From JBBRSD01 sp038245725 (GTDB lineage Bacteria; Actinomycetota; Coriobacteriia; Anaerosomatales; JAAXUF01), in the NCBI GenBank assembly GCA_038245725.1, contig JBBRSD010000011.1, positions 1 through 64,000 on the forward strand: a DNA stretch of 64,000 bases, written 5' to 3'. Each line of letters begins with the position of its first letter. Positions within the stretch are counted from its first letter, which is position 1. The position numbers were made by a program, and so were the translations under genes. Below are positions 17,936 through 27,303 of this stretch, piece after piece. The notes beneath the pieces were generated by a model. That model had not been told where the DNA came from and made no database searches. It saw only the letters and a program-made list of their open reading frames with translations.

Positions 17936-19789
17936 TCACCTCGACCGGTCCGTCGCGGTCACGTGCGTGACCTTCTGGCCGAGAAGTGCCGCAAGGATCT
18001 GGCGAGCGGCGGGACCTGCGACCGAACCGCCGTGACCACCCTGTTCGACGACGACAGCGACGCAGTACTTCGGGTGCGACGCAGGTGCGAAACCGACGAA
18101 CCACGCAAGGTCGTCCTTGCCGTACACCTGTGCGGTGCCTGACTTACCGGCGACCGTGATCGGGAAACCGCGGAAGGCTCCCTTGGCGGTACCCGACTGC
18201 GTGACGAGCACAAGAGCACTCTTCAGCGTTGAGAGATGACTCGCGGAGGTGCTCGTGTGAAACGCCACCTGCGGCTGCGACTTGATGACCGTCTTGCCGT
18301 CCGCCCCGAGCACCTTGAAGAGTACGTGCGGCTTCATGACGTCGCCGCCATTTGCTATGCCGGCATAGGCGTCAACGAGCTGCATCGGCGTGACGAGAAG
18401 GTCGCCCTGCCCGATACCGAGGTTCACCGTGTCGCCAGGCAGCCATTGCTGCATCTCCGGGTAGTCCTGGTTGTACGAAGACTTCCACTTGGCGTCCGGG
18501 ACGCGCCCCGAGGCCTCGCCAGGCAGATCGACTCCGCTGTTCGCACCGAACCCGAACATACGAGCGAACTTCTGCAGCTTTTCGCCGCCCATCTTGTAGA
18601 ACTTGTACGAGACGTTATAGAAGTACACGTCGCACGAGTCCCGAATCGCCGTGATGAAGTCCTCAGCTCCGTGCCCACCGTGGTTCCAACACCATTTCGG
18701 CCACTGCTTGCCCATGCCGACCCAGCGGCCTTGGCAGATGAACGTGCTCGATGGCACGATCACACCGTTTTCCAGTCCGGCGAGTCCCGTCATCGCCTTG
18801 AAGGTCGATGCCGCAGGATACTGCGCCTGGATGACGCGGTTTGTAAGCGGGTACTCGGAGTTCTTGTTGGTGAGTTTGGCCCACGTCTTCTGCGAAACCC
18901 CGCCGAGGAATGCCTTGGGGTCGTAAGTCGGAAGACTCGCCATCGAAAGCACTTCGCCGGTGCGGACGTCCACCGCGACAGCGGCGCCGGCGCGTGCCTT
19001 CGGGAAGTTGGCCCTATGCGCATCGACCATGGCCTGTCGGAGCGCAGCCTCGGTGATCTTCTGCACGTCGCTGTCGATCGTCAGTTCGATGTCGCGCCCG
19101 GCGACCGGTGCGACATCTTGAATGACGCGGTGCGGCTTACCGGTCGCGTCGACTTCAAGCAGGCGCCGGCCACGGTCGCCCTGCAAGACGCTCTCGAACT
19201 GCGCCTCGGCGCCAGCCTTGCCCACGATGTCCCCGGGCACCAGGCTGGATCCGGCGACGCTCAGCTCCTCCTCGGAGGCGTCACCCGTGTATCCGAGCAC
19301 GTGCGCGGCGAGCTTTCCTTGCGGGTACTCGCGAACAGCCTGCACCGCGACCTCGACGCCCGGGAAATCAGATGCGTGCTCTTCGAGGTAGGCGACAGCA
19401 GCCATGGGCACATCGATCGCGACGGTTCGCGGCGCGAGTGCCGTCTCCTTGACGCTCGCGATCTTCGCGAGAATGTCTGCGGCGGGCATCGACAGCACGG
19501 CCGACAATCGATTCACCAAGGCCGGGTTTTTCGCTGCGGACTGGACGACGACGACCGCCATCGTGGCGCGGTTCGCGACGAGCGGCTTTCCGTTGCGATC
19601 TAGAATTCGCCCGCGGGGCGCTGCCGTGGTCACTGGTCGGACGCGGTTTTGCTCGGACTGCTGCGCATACGCAGAGCCCTGTAGCACCTGCATCGTCCAC
19701 AGGCGCGCGAGTAGCAGTCCTATCACCAACAAGATGACGATGGCGAGGGCCGCGAAACGAGGCTTCAGCTGTTGGCGGAAGGTGGGCAA
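17936..19789 (-). CDS. mrdA: Penicillin-binding protein 2 (MrdA)
   Basis: A 617-residue class B PBP: N-terminal TM (about residues 12-32), dimerisation/pedestal region, then a transpeptidase domain. The catalytic serine is in AASTFK, the second motif is SCD and the third is KSGT. It cross-links peptidoglycan during elongation with RodA. The start is TTG at 19789; an overlapping out-of-frame GTG is nearer the GGAG, so initiation may be weak. mreD lies 55 bp upstream. Confidence 0.95.
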   Translation of the reverse strand: MPTFRQQLKPRFAALAIVILLVIGLLLARLWTMQVLQGSAYAQQSEQNRVRPVTTAAPRGRILDRNGKPLVANRATMAVVVVQSAAKNPALVNRLSAVLSMPAADILAKIASVKETALAPRTVAIDVPMAAVAYLEEHASDFPGVEVAVQAVREYPQGKLAAHVLGYTGDASEEELSVAGSSLVPGDIVGKAGAEAQFESVLQGDRGRRLLEVDATGKPHRVIQDVAPVAGRDIELTIDSDVQKITEAALRQAMVDAHRANFPKARAGAAVAVDVRTGEVLSMASLPTYDPKAFLGGVSQKTWAKLTNKNSEYPLTNRVIQAQYPAASTFKAMTGLAGLENGVIVPSSTFICQGRWVGMGKQWPKWCWNHGGHGAEDFITAIRDSCDVYFYNVSYKFYKMGGEKLQKFARMFGFGANSGVDLPGEASGRVPDAKWKSSYNQDYPEMQQWLPGDTVNLGIGQGDLLVTPMQLVDAYAGIANGGDVMKPHVLFKVLGADGKTVIKSQPQVAFHTSTSASHLSTLKSALVLVTQSGTAKGAFRGFPITVAGKSGTAQVYGKDDLAWFVGFAPASHPKYCVAVVVEQGGHGGSVAGPAARQILAALLGQKVTHVTATDRSR

Positions 19790-19844
19790 CGAGCGTCACG
19801 CTCCGTGAGTGTGGGTCCCAGGCCGCGCGGCCGGAACAAGGTTG

Positions 19845-20360
19845 TCAGGCGAGTCGTCGGAATGTTGAAATCCCACGGTCACGGCGCAAGATGCGCGCCA
19901 ACCATGGATAGACGAGCAACGCGAACGCCGTATTGTAGACCGCGCCCGGCAGCATCTTGGTCACGAACGAGAGCAGGAACGGCCCACCGGCGCCGAGGAG
20001 ATCGAGGAGCAGTCCGTACGCGAGTTCGGAGCCGAGCGCGGCTGCCGCGAGAACCGTCATCGGCAAGAGCCATCCTTCGGCGAACATGTTCTCGTGCATC
20101 AGTCCAGCCAGATACCCGGTCACCGTGAGCACGAGCACCATCGGCCCGACCGGCCCCGTACCGAGAAGGTCGAAGATCAGGCCGCCCGCGAAACCGACGG
20201 CACATCCGGCGGCCGGTCCCTCGACCAGAGCGAGGGTGACCACGACGAGGAGCATGAAGTTCGGCACTACGCTGCCGATGGCCAGATACGGTGCGAGCAT
20301 CGTTTGCAGAAGTGCGGCGACCAGCACAGCTCCTATCGATGGCAGGAAATGGCGCATCAC
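19845..20360 (-). CDS. mreD: Rod shape-determining protein MreD
   Basis: A 171-residue small membrane protein with five to six hydrophobic helices and the MreD-typical segment GFAGGLIFDLLGTGPVG. It is an elongasome component between MreC and PBP2. Coupled to mreC through a 4-bp overlap. Confidence 0.93.
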   Translation of the reverse strand: MMRHFLPSIGAVLVAALLQTMLAPYLAIGSVVPNFMLLVVVTLALVEGPAAGCAVGFAGGLIFDLLGTGPVGPMVLVLTVTGYLAGLMHENMFAEGWLLPMTVLAAAALGSELAYGLLLDLLGAGGPFLLSFVTKMLPGAVYNTAFALLVYPWLARILRRDRGISTFRRLA

Positions 20361-21214
20361 TCACCACTCCCAAGGGCAGTTGCGGGAGGCGCTCCGACGA
20401 GCACGAGAACATCCTCGAGACCCGCGAGGTTGCCCGAAGGCGCAAGCGAGATGTGCTGAAAGAGATCGGCGGGCGACTTCTGGACCTTGGTGACCTCGCC
20501 GATGATGAGCCCCTTCGGAAAGACGCCGCCGAGTCCTGAGGTGACGACCACGTCCCCTGCGCGAACGGTCGTGTCGGTGCTGACGAACTCAAGCGATAGT
20601 TGACCTTCGATGGAGCCCTTCGCGATACCTGCGGACCGGGTCGACTGCAAGATCGCCGCGACGCCGGAGTTCGGATCGGTGATCAAACGGACCCTGGCTG
20701 AACTCGGGGTCACATCCACGGTCTCGCCCAGGAGCCCGGACGGGCCGACCACTGGCATGTCCGGTCCGACTCCATCCTTGCTGCCACGATCTATCGTGAT
20801 GACGCCTTCCCACGAATCCGTAGGCCGCCCGATCACCGTCGCACCGAGAGACTTCGTTTTGCTCGACTGCGCGAATGAGACCAATCCCTTCAGACGCTCG
20901 TTCTGAAGACGCGCTTCCTGCAGGTCCGATACGGTCTTTCGGAGCTCATCATTTTGCTTGCGCAGCGCTTCGAGCTGGCTGCGTGAGACGCCAAGGTCCG
21001 ATGCCCAGGTGAACAGTCCTCGCACCGGTCGGGTCGCGAACTCACCTACCGCGCCAACAGGAGCGGCCACCGTGTGCACGCCCGTGCGCACGTGATGGAT
21101 AGGCCCGGCGTCGCCCTCGCGAAACCATACGGTCATCACGACGACCGCGAGGACGACAAGGAGTATGAGCAGCCCTGGCTGGGCCGATGACTTCTCGGGA
21201 TGAGGGAGTCTCAT
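20357..21214 (-). CDS. mreC: Rod shape-determining protein MreC
   Basis: A 285-residue protein: one N-terminal TM helix (about residues 13-30), a coiled-coil (about 75-105, rich in LxxLRKQN heptads), and the beta-rich MreC domain with SSARVRLITDPNSGVAAI. It links the cytoplasmic MreB filament to the periplasmic synthases. It follows mreB by 18 bp. Confidence 0.95.
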   Translation of the reverse strand: MRLPHPEKSSAQPGLLILLVVLAVVVMTVWFREGDAGPIHHVRTGVHTVAAPVGAVGEFATRPVRGLFTWASDLGVSRSQLEALRKQNDELRKTVSDLQEARLQNERLKGLVSFAQSSKTKSLGATVIGRPTDSWEGVITIDRGSKDGVGPDMPVVGPSGLLGETVDVTPSSARVRLITDPNSGVAAILQSTRSAGIAKGSIEGQLSLEFVSTDTTVRAGDVVVTSGLGGVFPKGLIIGEVTKVQKSPADLFQHISLAPSGNLAGLEDVLVLVGAPPATALGSGE

Positions 21215-21232
21215 CGCATCAACAGAGGGGCC

Positions 21233-22273
21233 CTATCGACCGCCCTGAAGCACCTTCTTGAGAGCATCGATCTCCTCTAGGGCCTGCGCAGACCCGTCGC
21301 ACACATTCGTGAGTGCACTGTCCGAGACATGGACCGGCATCCCTGTCTCGTGTCGAAGCCGCTCGTCCAAGCCCTTCAGCAACGCGCCGCCGCCGGTGAG
21401 CACGATTCCGTATTCCATGAGGTCGCTGGCAAGTTCGGGTGGGGTCTGCTCGAGCGTGCCCTTCACCGCCGCGACGATAGCCGCCGTGGGCTCCTCGACC
21501 GCCTCGCGAATCTCCTCGGACTCCATCGTTATGGTTCGAGGAAGGCCCGTGAGCAGGTCGCGCCCACGAACCTCGACGTCCACTTCCTCGAGCAACGGCC
21601 ACGCGCTGCCGATCTCCAACTTGATCTCCTCGGCCGTGCGCTCGCCGATGAGAACGTTGTAGACCTTCTTGACGTGATGGATGATCGCCTCGTCGAACTC
21701 GTCACCGGCGATGCGGATCGACTGTGCACAAACGATACCGCCGAGCGAGATGACCGCGACTTCCGTCGTTCCCCCGCCGATGTCGACGACCATCGAGCCG
21801 GTCGGCTCCTGAATCGGCAGGCCCGCTCCGATCGCGGCAGCCATAGGCTCCTCGATGAGGTACGCCTGACGAGCACCGGCCGACATGGTCGCTTCGAAGA
21901 CCGCGCGCTTCTCGACCTCGGTGACGCCGGAAGGAACGCACACGACCACGCGCGGCTTGGGCTGCCATGGGAACCGCTTAACGCGGGTCTTGTTGATGAA
22001 GTACCGGAGCATCGCTTCGGTCACCTCGAAGTCGGCGATGACGCCGTCCTTGAGCGGTCGGATCGCCACGATGCTTCCCGGCGTACGCCCGAGCATCCGC
22101 TTGGCTTCGATGCCGACAGCAAGGACGCGCTTCGTGTCCCGCTCCACAGCGACAACGGACGGTTCGATGAGCACGATGCCACGCCCACGCACTGAGACGA
22201 GAGTGTTGGCAGTGCCAAGGTCGACGGCCATATCGCCGCCCCAAGAGTTGAAGAACATATCGACCAGGGACAC
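21233..22273 (-). CDS. mreB: Rod shape-determining actin homologue MreB
   Basis: A 346-residue bacterial actin. The phosphate-1 motif DLGTANTL, the phosphate-2 motif DIGGGTTE and the adenosine motif LTGGGALL are all in place, with GTG at 22273 behind AAAAAAGGAG. It heads the mreBCD-mrdA-rodA operon, so the cells are probably rod-shaped. Residues 1-12 include an amphipathic stretch that could aid membrane binding. Confidence 0.97.
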   Translation of the reverse strand: MSLVDMFFNSWGGDMAVDLGTANTLVSVRGRGIVLIEPSVVAVERDTKRVLAVGIEAKRMLGRTPGSIVAIRPLKDGVIADFEVTEAMLRYFINKTRVKRFPWQPKPRVVVCVPSGVTEVEKRAVFEATMSAGARQAYLIEEPMAAAIGAGLPIQEPTGSMVVDIGGGTTEVAVISLGGIVCAQSIRIAGDEFDEAIIHHVKKVYNVLIGERTAEEIKLEIGSAWPLLEEVDVEVRGRDLLTGLPRTITMESEEIREAVEEPTAAIVAAVKGTLEQTPPELASDLMEYGIVLTGGGALLKGLDERLRHETGMPVHVSDSALTNVCDGSAQALEEIDALKKVLQGGR

Positions 22274-22341
22274 GGTCGCTCCTTTTTTGCCACTTCGGTG
22301 TCAGACGACGCGCCGCGTCGCACTCTCGCGACCTGTACGCC

Positions 22342-22376
22342 AAAACCGACCCGGAACCCTTCGGTTCGGGCCGGTC
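22342..22376 (-). terminator. Intrinsic terminator after radC
   Basis: Minus-strand hairpin: ACCGGCCCGAACC pairs with GGTTCCGGGTCGGT (one bulge), followed by TTTT. It lies between the radC 3' end and mreB. Confidence 0.65.
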
Positions 22377-22500
22377 GTGCTCAAAACATGCCTGAAGTCT
22401 ATCACAGCGAGCCACTCCGAGACCGCCCCCACACGATATCTCCGCAGGTGCGAGGCGTGGGAGTTTCCCCCCTTCTCGCCTCTGGCACGAGAGTGAACGC

Positions 22501-23163
22501 CTACATGTGGCCCAGATCCCGCAGGCTCGAGAACGCTCCTCCATCGCCGATCACAACATGATCGAGAACTTCGATCCCCAACACGTCTCCGGCCTTGACG
22601 AGCCTTCTGGTGAGTTGAATGTCGGCCCCAGATGGTGTGGGGTCGCCGCTTGGGTGGTTGTGCACGACCACAACGGAAGCCGCCGAGGACCTGACGGCAT
22701 CTTTGAACAGCTCGCGCGGGTGCACGATAGACGCGTTCAGCGAGCCAACCGAAACCTCTGACATTCGGAGCAATCGGTTCTTCGTGTTAAGCGCCAGGCA
22801 CCAGAAGTGCTCCCGATCGAGTCCGCGAAGCTGTTGAGCGCACAGCTCCACCACGTCTTCAGGCGTGCTGACCGAAGGCCGAGGGGCGGATTTCCATGTG
22901 GATGCGCGCCGGCTCATCTCCAGACACGCCAGCAGGCGCGCCGCGCCCGCGGGTCCTACTCCATCGAGCGCGATGAGGTCTTCGGCGCCCACACGCCACA
23001 ACCCGTCGGGAATGGGATGCGTCTCGAGAAGCTTTTGCGCTCCTTCGTCTCCCCGCTCGCCGAACACGACGGCGAGCAACCCTTCATCGGTGAGTCTGTC
23101 GGCATATCCGGACAGCAGCAGGTCTCGGGGGCAAGAGTCGAGTCCGGGTCGGTGTGGAGCCAT
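22501..23163 (-). CDS. radC: RadC family JAB-domain protein
   Basis: A 220-residue protein with a helix-hairpin-helix-like N-terminus (DLIALDGVGPAGAARL) and a JAB1/MPN domain. The metal motif HNHPSGDPTPSGAD is intact. The old DNA-repair name is doubtful; the family role is unknown. ATG at 23163 has GGAGGAACGACC in front, which favours it over the longer open frame. It ends the window's shape/hydrogenase transition and has its own terminator. Confidence 0.93.
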   Translation of the reverse strand: MAPHRPGLDSCPRDLLLSGYADRLTDEGLLAVVFGERGDEGAQKLLETHPIPDGLWRVGAEDLIALDGVGPAGAARLLACLEMSRRASTWKSAPRPSVSTPEDVVELCAQQLRGLDREHFWCLALNTKNRLLRMSEVSVGSLNASIVHPRELFKDAVRSSAASVVVVHNHPSGDPTPSGADIQLTRRLVKAGDVLGIEVLDHVVIGDGGAFSSLRDLGHM

Positions 23164-23276
23164 GGTCGTTCCTCCAGTGCAACATGACGTGAGCGGGAAC
23201 CAGCTCGGGGGCTGCGCGAAACAGAGTCTCACGCGCGCCTTACTCAAACCTTGCTGGAATCTCTCTGGCAAACACG

Positions 23277-23307
23277 ATGGCCCGAACGGGAATCCCGTCC
23301 GGGCCAT
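23277..23307 (-). terminator. Hairpin after the hydrogenase operon
   Basis: A near-perfect stem (ATGGCCCGGACGGG against CCCGTTCGGGCCAT, one G-T pair) follows the hydrogenase large-subunit stop by 24 bp. The T content afterwards is modest (GTGTTTG). Confidence 0.55.
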
Positions 23308-23331
23308 GCGGTGAATCCTATGAGGTCGAGC

Positions 23332-24594
23332 CTAGTGCACGGCGCAAGAAAGGCACGGGTCGTACGCACGCACGAGCTGCTCGACGCGCAAGACGAACTC
23401 TTCCTGCGGAAGGTGCGCCACCGTCGGGGCGAAAGCCCGCATGTCGGCCTCGAGGTTCGCGAGGTTCTGCGCGGTCGGCGTGATGACGTTGCCGGCCGTG
23501 ATGAAGCCGTCATCATCAAGCTCCAGCGAGTGGTAGAGCGTCCCGCGGGGCGCTTCTGTCGCCCCTGTGCCGGCACTGGCGTGGATGGTGAACGGCACCG
23601 GTTGGGCCGAACCGCCCTCGTCGAGAAGCCGCTCGCACAGCAGCGCGCAGCGCTCCGCGGCATCGACCAGTTCGATTGCTTGACACAGGTTGTTCTGGAA
23701 GGTGTTCCTACTGACAGGCCGCAGGTTCGCCTTGGTGGCGACTATTCGCGCGGCCGGCAGAAGGCGGTCCCAGTTGAGGTTCACGCGCGCTAACGAGCCC
23801 ACCATGAAAGTGCGGCCATCCACCGTCGAGTGCTTCGCGTTGCTGTGGCCCACGACCGTCTCGGTGATGAACTCCCGGTACTCGGCCGCCGGGCGGCACC
23901 AACCCGCATCAAGCGAGCAGGTGTCTCCGTCGTAGATCGCGTAGTCGTTCTCGGCAGACATCGCGAGCATGTCTCCGGACGTCTCGAACTCCGGGATATC
24001 GAAGGTCGCGAAGAGCTCGGCCGTCGCCGCCGCGTCACGAGCCGACGTGTGCAACCGGCCGGCGAACGCCTGCAGCTCTGCGGCGGTAGGCTCAGCCGAG
24101 AAGCCTCCGACCACGCACGTGATCGGATGCACGGGACGGCCACCGATCGCGGCCGTCAGCTCGTTGCCGAGCCGCTTGAGCGAGAGCGCCCGCGTGACGA
24201 TATCGGGGTTCGTGACTGCGAGCGGGAACACGTTCGGCTGACCCACGTAATCGGGAGCCGCCAGGATGTAGAGATGTGTCGCGTGGTTCTGCAGGTAAGA
24301 GCCGTACAGCATGAGGCTGCGGAGTAACTTCGTGCGTTCGCTCACCTCGACTCCGAGCGCCGCCTCGAGCGTCTTCACCGAGGTGATCGCATGATTCGGC
24401 GAACAGATCCCGCAGATGCGACTCGTGATGAGAGGCGCCTCGTCGAACCTGCGTCCGACCACCATCGACTCGAACAGGCGGGCGGGCTCGATGACATCCA
24501 TGCGGATCTCGGAGATCACCCCGTTGTCCACGTTCACGGTGATGGTGCCGTGGCCTTCGATCCGAGCGACGTGCTCGACGGTCAGCGTTGTCAT
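23332..24594 (-). CDS. hydA: [NiFe] hydrogenase large (alpha) subunit, group 3b type
   Basis: A 420-residue catalytic subunit. The nickel-iron ligands are in RICGICSPNH (Cys61, Cys64) and DPCLSCAVH (Cys414, Cys417). The order hydB-hydG-hydD-hydA matches bidirectional NADP-linked group 3b hydrogenases (sulfhydrogenases). The reading frame stops directly after His420 (GTG CAC TAG), so there is no C-terminal peptide for a maturation protease, which most large subunits need. No hyp or protease gene is in the window. It starts directly after the hydD stop with no gap. Confidence 0.94.
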   Translation of the reverse strand: MTTLTVEHVARIEGHGTITVNVDNGVISEIRMDVIEPARLFESMVVGRRFDEAPLITSRICGICSPNHAITSVKTLEAALGVEVSERTKLLRSLMLYGSYLQNHATHLYILAAPDYVGQPNVFPLAVTNPDIVTRALSLKRLGNELTAAIGGRPVHPITCVVGGFSAEPTAAELQAFAGRLHTSARDAAATAELFATFDIPEFETSGDMLAMSAENDYAIYDGDTCSLDAGWCRPAAEYREFITETVVGHSNAKHSTVDGRTFMVGSLARVNLNWDRLLPAARIVATKANLRPVSRNTFQNNLCQAIELVDAAERCALLCERLLDEGGSAQPVPFTIHASAGTGATEAPRGTLYHSLELDDDGFITAGNVITPTAQNLANLEADMRAFAPTVAHLPQEEFVLRVEQLVRAYDPCLSCAVH

Positions 24595-25335
24595 CTAAGA
24601 GACCTCCTCAATCGCGTTATAGAGCTGCAGCACACGACCGAGTTCGCTTTCGGGGATGCCGCGCTCGGCGAGCACTTGGCGTGCCGACTCGATGTTCGCG
24701 TCTTCGGCGATGCCACGGCAGCCGGTACACGGGCGACCGAGCGAAACGCACTTCGCTCCGCACCCGGCCCGCGTGATGAGTCCGAGGCACACCTGGCCTT
24801 TGGAGTAGAAGCAGACGTTCTCCTGGACCTTGCACGAAGCGCAGAGCGGCTCGCGCGGGAGCTTGTCGGACAGCCCCATCAACGCGCGCTGGAGCACAGC
24901 GACGAACTCGTCGGGGCGAATGGGGCAACCAGGGACGTGATAGTCGACATCGATCACGGCGTCGACCGGCATGGGCGTAACGCGACCGCATGCCACGATC
25001 GCGCCGTCATCGCCGTACACGCACCCGACCCTCGACTCCAGCTCGCCAGTCGTGGCCAGTCCGGGGATACCGCCGGTGACCGCGCAAGCGCCGATGGCGA
25101 TGACCGTGCCTGCGGTCTCGCGTACCCGCTTGAGCAGTGCTATGTGCTCCTCGGTCGTAACGGCGCCTTCAACGACGGCGACGTCGTAGTCATCGTGGAG
25201 ATGACCGCTCGACGCGAGCTGCCAGTACGCGAGTTCGAACTGGCCGAGAACGGCCAGCAGGTCGGGAGAGTTCGTGATCTGGACCTGGCAGCCAAAGTCG
25301 CTCGCCAGGCCGATCACTGCGACACGTACCGCCAT
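24595..25335 (-). CDS. hydD: [NiFe] hydrogenase small (delta) subunit
   Basis: A 246-residue iron-sulfur subunit. Proximal-cluster cysteines are seen as Cys16 (DFGCQ), Cys in IGACAVTGG and in VPGCPI; additional cysteine pairs in the C-terminal third (CASCKVQENVCFY and GCGAKC...CTGC) can hold the other clusters. It passes electrons between the NiFe site and the flavin subunit. It abuts hydG and hydA without gaps. Confidence 0.92.
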   Translation of the reverse strand: MAVRVAVIGLASDFGCQVQITNSPDLLAVLGQFELAYWQLASSGHLHDDYDVAVVEGAVTTEEHIALLKRVRETAGTVIAIGACAVTGGIPGLATTGELESRVGCVYGDDGAIVACGRVTPMPVDAVIDVDYHVPGCPIRPDEFVAVLQRALMGLSDKLPREPLCASCKVQENVCFYSKGQVCLGLITRAGCGAKCVSLGRPCTGCRGIAEDANIESARQVLAERGIPESELGRVLQLYNAIEEVS

Positions 25336-26190
25336 CTAGATCGCCTCCTGCAGGTTCATGGCTTCCCAGTAGTTGAAGACCGGGCCGTCAATGCAGGCGT
25401 ACTGATGGCCGACGCCGCAGTGGCCGCACTTTCCGATGCCACACTTCATCCGGCGCTCGAAGCTCACGTAGATGCGGTCGACGTTCATCTTCTTCTGGCG
25501 CATCTCGTCGATGACATACCGATACATCACGGGCGGACCGCAAATGGCGCCGAATGTGTTGTCAGGATCGATGTCGAGACGGTCAAAGAGCCTCGTCACG
25601 AGACCGATCTCGCCGTCCCATGTGTCGTCGGGCTGATCCACAGTCATGATCAGATCGAAGTCATCGCGGTGCTTCCACATGTCGAACTGCTTGCGGAACA
25701 GGATCTCAGCAGGGTTCTTCGCACCGAGAAGGATCGTGACCCGCCCGAAGTCGTGCCGCTCGTCGTGGATGTGGTTGATGAGCGACTTCAGCGGCGCGAT
25801 TCCCAGGCCACCGGCGACAAGCAGCACGTCGTGGCCCTTCATCTCCTCGAACGGGAAACCGCGCCCGAACGGGCCACGCAGGCCCACGATGTCGCCGCAC
25901 TGCTTATGGTGAAGCGCCCCGGTCACGTCGCCGGCGTTTCGCACACACAACTCGATGAAGCCACCCTTCGACGGAGCCGAGGAGATCGAGATCGGCGCCT
26001 CGCCCACGCCGAATATCGAGACTTCGACGAACTGGCCTGCGTCGAACTTGAATGCGTCACGGACAGCTTCATCGATGAGACGCAGTTCGAAGAGCTTCTC
26101 GGTATCGGTCAGGTCTCGAATGGACGTGATACGCGCCGGCCACGGCCGGTATGGGTTCGCATGCAGGCGCGCGTAGGCCTCGGTACTCAT
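25336..26190 (-). CDS. hydG: Hydrogenase FAD/NAD(P)-binding (gamma) subunit
   Basis: A 284-residue ferredoxin-reductase-type subunit. An FAD-binding beta barrel (about residues 15-105, with APISISSAPS) precedes an NAD(P)-binding domain (LLVAGGLGIAPLKSLI). A C-terminal [2Fe-2S] motif follows, with Cys spacing CGIGKCGHCGVG. It resembles dihydroorotate dehydrogenase PyrK subunits, but the position between hydB and hydD settles its role as the NAD(P)H-reacting subunit. Confidence 0.92.
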   Translation of the reverse strand: MSTEAYARLHANPYRPWPARITSIRDLTDTEKLFELRLIDEAVRDAFKFDAGQFVEVSIFGVGEAPISISSAPSKGGFIELCVRNAGDVTGALHHKQCGDIVGLRGPFGRGFPFEEMKGHDVLLVAGGLGIAPLKSLINHIHDERHDFGRVTILLGAKNPAEILFRKQFDMWKHRDDFDLIMTVDQPDDTWDGEIGLVTRLFDRLDIDPDNTFGAICGPPVMYRYVIDEMRQKKMNVDRIYVSFERRMKCGIGKCGHCGVGHQYACIDGPVFNYWEAMNLQEAI

Positions 26191-27216
26191 CTACTCGGCA
26201 CCCCCCTGCTGGAGCGCCTCGACAACGACGCGCGGGCTTATCGAAACCTTGCAGGCGCGCTCGCAACGACCGCAGCCGACGCAAAGCACGCGCTCGAACT
26301 TGGACAGATAGCCCCACTGTTTGTGGTAGTAGCGATACTTCACGCGGCTCGAACTCGTCCCGCGGAAGTTGTGTCCGTGTGCGACCTCGGCGAACTCGGA
26401 GAACATGCACGAGTCCCACACACGGATGCGCTCACCGCTCTCGCCGTCGGCCGACAACCGGTCCTTGACGTCGAAGCAGTAGCACGTCGGACACACCATC
26501 GAGCACGCGCCGCACGACAGGCATTTCGCGCCCAGCTCATCCCAAATGGGGTCGTTGAACTTTGCGTCGAGCAGCATCGGCAGCTGAGCAGTGTCGACAG
26601 GACCCCCCGTGAAGGAGTCCTTGAAATGCTTCGTCACGCGCTGAAACTCCCTGACGTCGTCCGGCGTCGTGTGTCTCGTCTCAACATAGCGATCGAGCAG
26701 GTCGGCACCTTTGATCGAACGAACCGACACGAAATAGCGGTCGCCGATGTCTGAGAGAAAGATGTCGAAGCCCCAGTGAACCTCGTCGGTTCCCCACGCG
26801 TTGCAGAAGCAGTGGTCGTTGGGTGAGCAGTTGACCCCCACGAGCAGCGTCGATTCACGCCGCGATTTGTAATAGGGGTCCTCGTACTCGCCGAGGAACA
26901 CGTTGTCCATGAGCATCAGCGCGTTGATGTCACACGGATGCAAACCGAAAAGCACTCTTGGCACCGACTCGATCTCTGCCGAGACAACCTCGTTCTCGGC
27001 GGTCGAGAAGCGCATGAGCTCCTCGGCGGCGGGCACGAAGTACTTCTTCGGCGGCAGGATCGTGGTCGTGTACTCGAGACAGAGATCCTGAGGGTCCTCG
27101 ATCTTGCCGAACACGAATGCATCGCCCTTGGCCATTGGCCCGACGACTTCGAACTCCGTCGCCAGACCGCGCACAAGGTCGGGCAGACGCGACTTATCCA
27201 TCACGCGAAAGAACAT
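26191..27216 (-). CDS. hydB: Hydrogenase 4Fe-4S dicluster (beta) subunit
   Basis: A 341-residue electron-transfer subunit of the AsrA/HydB kind. Two ferredoxin-like cysteine sets are visible: Cys232/235/238/242 (CLSCGACSMVC) and Cys312/315/318/322 (CVGCGRCERAC). The N-terminal half has no known catalytic residues. It is the first hydrogenase gene, 87 bp after the ndk stop. Confidence 0.92.
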   Translation of the reverse strand: MFFRVMDKSRLPDLVRGLATEFEVVGPMAKGDAFVFGKIEDPQDLCLEYTTTILPPKKYFVPAAEELMRFSTAENEVVSAEIESVPRVLFGLHPCDINALMLMDNVFLGEYEDPYYKSRRESTLLVGVNCSPNDHCFCNAWGTDEVHWGFDIFLSDIGDRYFVSVRSIKGADLLDRYVETRHTTPDDVREFQRVTKHFKDSFTGGPVDTAQLPMLLDAKFNDPIWDELGAKCLSCGACSMVCPTCYCFDVKDRLSADGESGERIRVWDSCMFSEFAEVAHGHNFRGTSSSRVKYRYYHKQWGYLSKFERVLCVGCGRCERACKVSISPRVVVEALQQGGAE

Positions 27217-27266
27217 GAAGTACCCCTTTGCTCCCAGGCATGCCCGCGTTCATCCCAACGCGAGGT

Positions 27267-27292
27267 GGGCGGCTGTGGGCAGACGGCCGCCC
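27267..27292 (-). terminator. Possible hairpin between ndk and the hydrogenase operon
   Basis: GGGCGGC pairs with GCCGCCC around a 12-nt loop. There is no T-run, so termination is uncertain. Confidence 0.35.
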
Positions 27293-27303
27293 GAGCGGTG
27301 ATG

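Noticed and set aside
24391..26754. 787-codon open frame on the + strand opposite the hydrogenase genes
   Set aside because: It is antisense to four well-supported hydrogenase genes, shows no domain, and long opposite-strand frames are expected in high-GC DNA.
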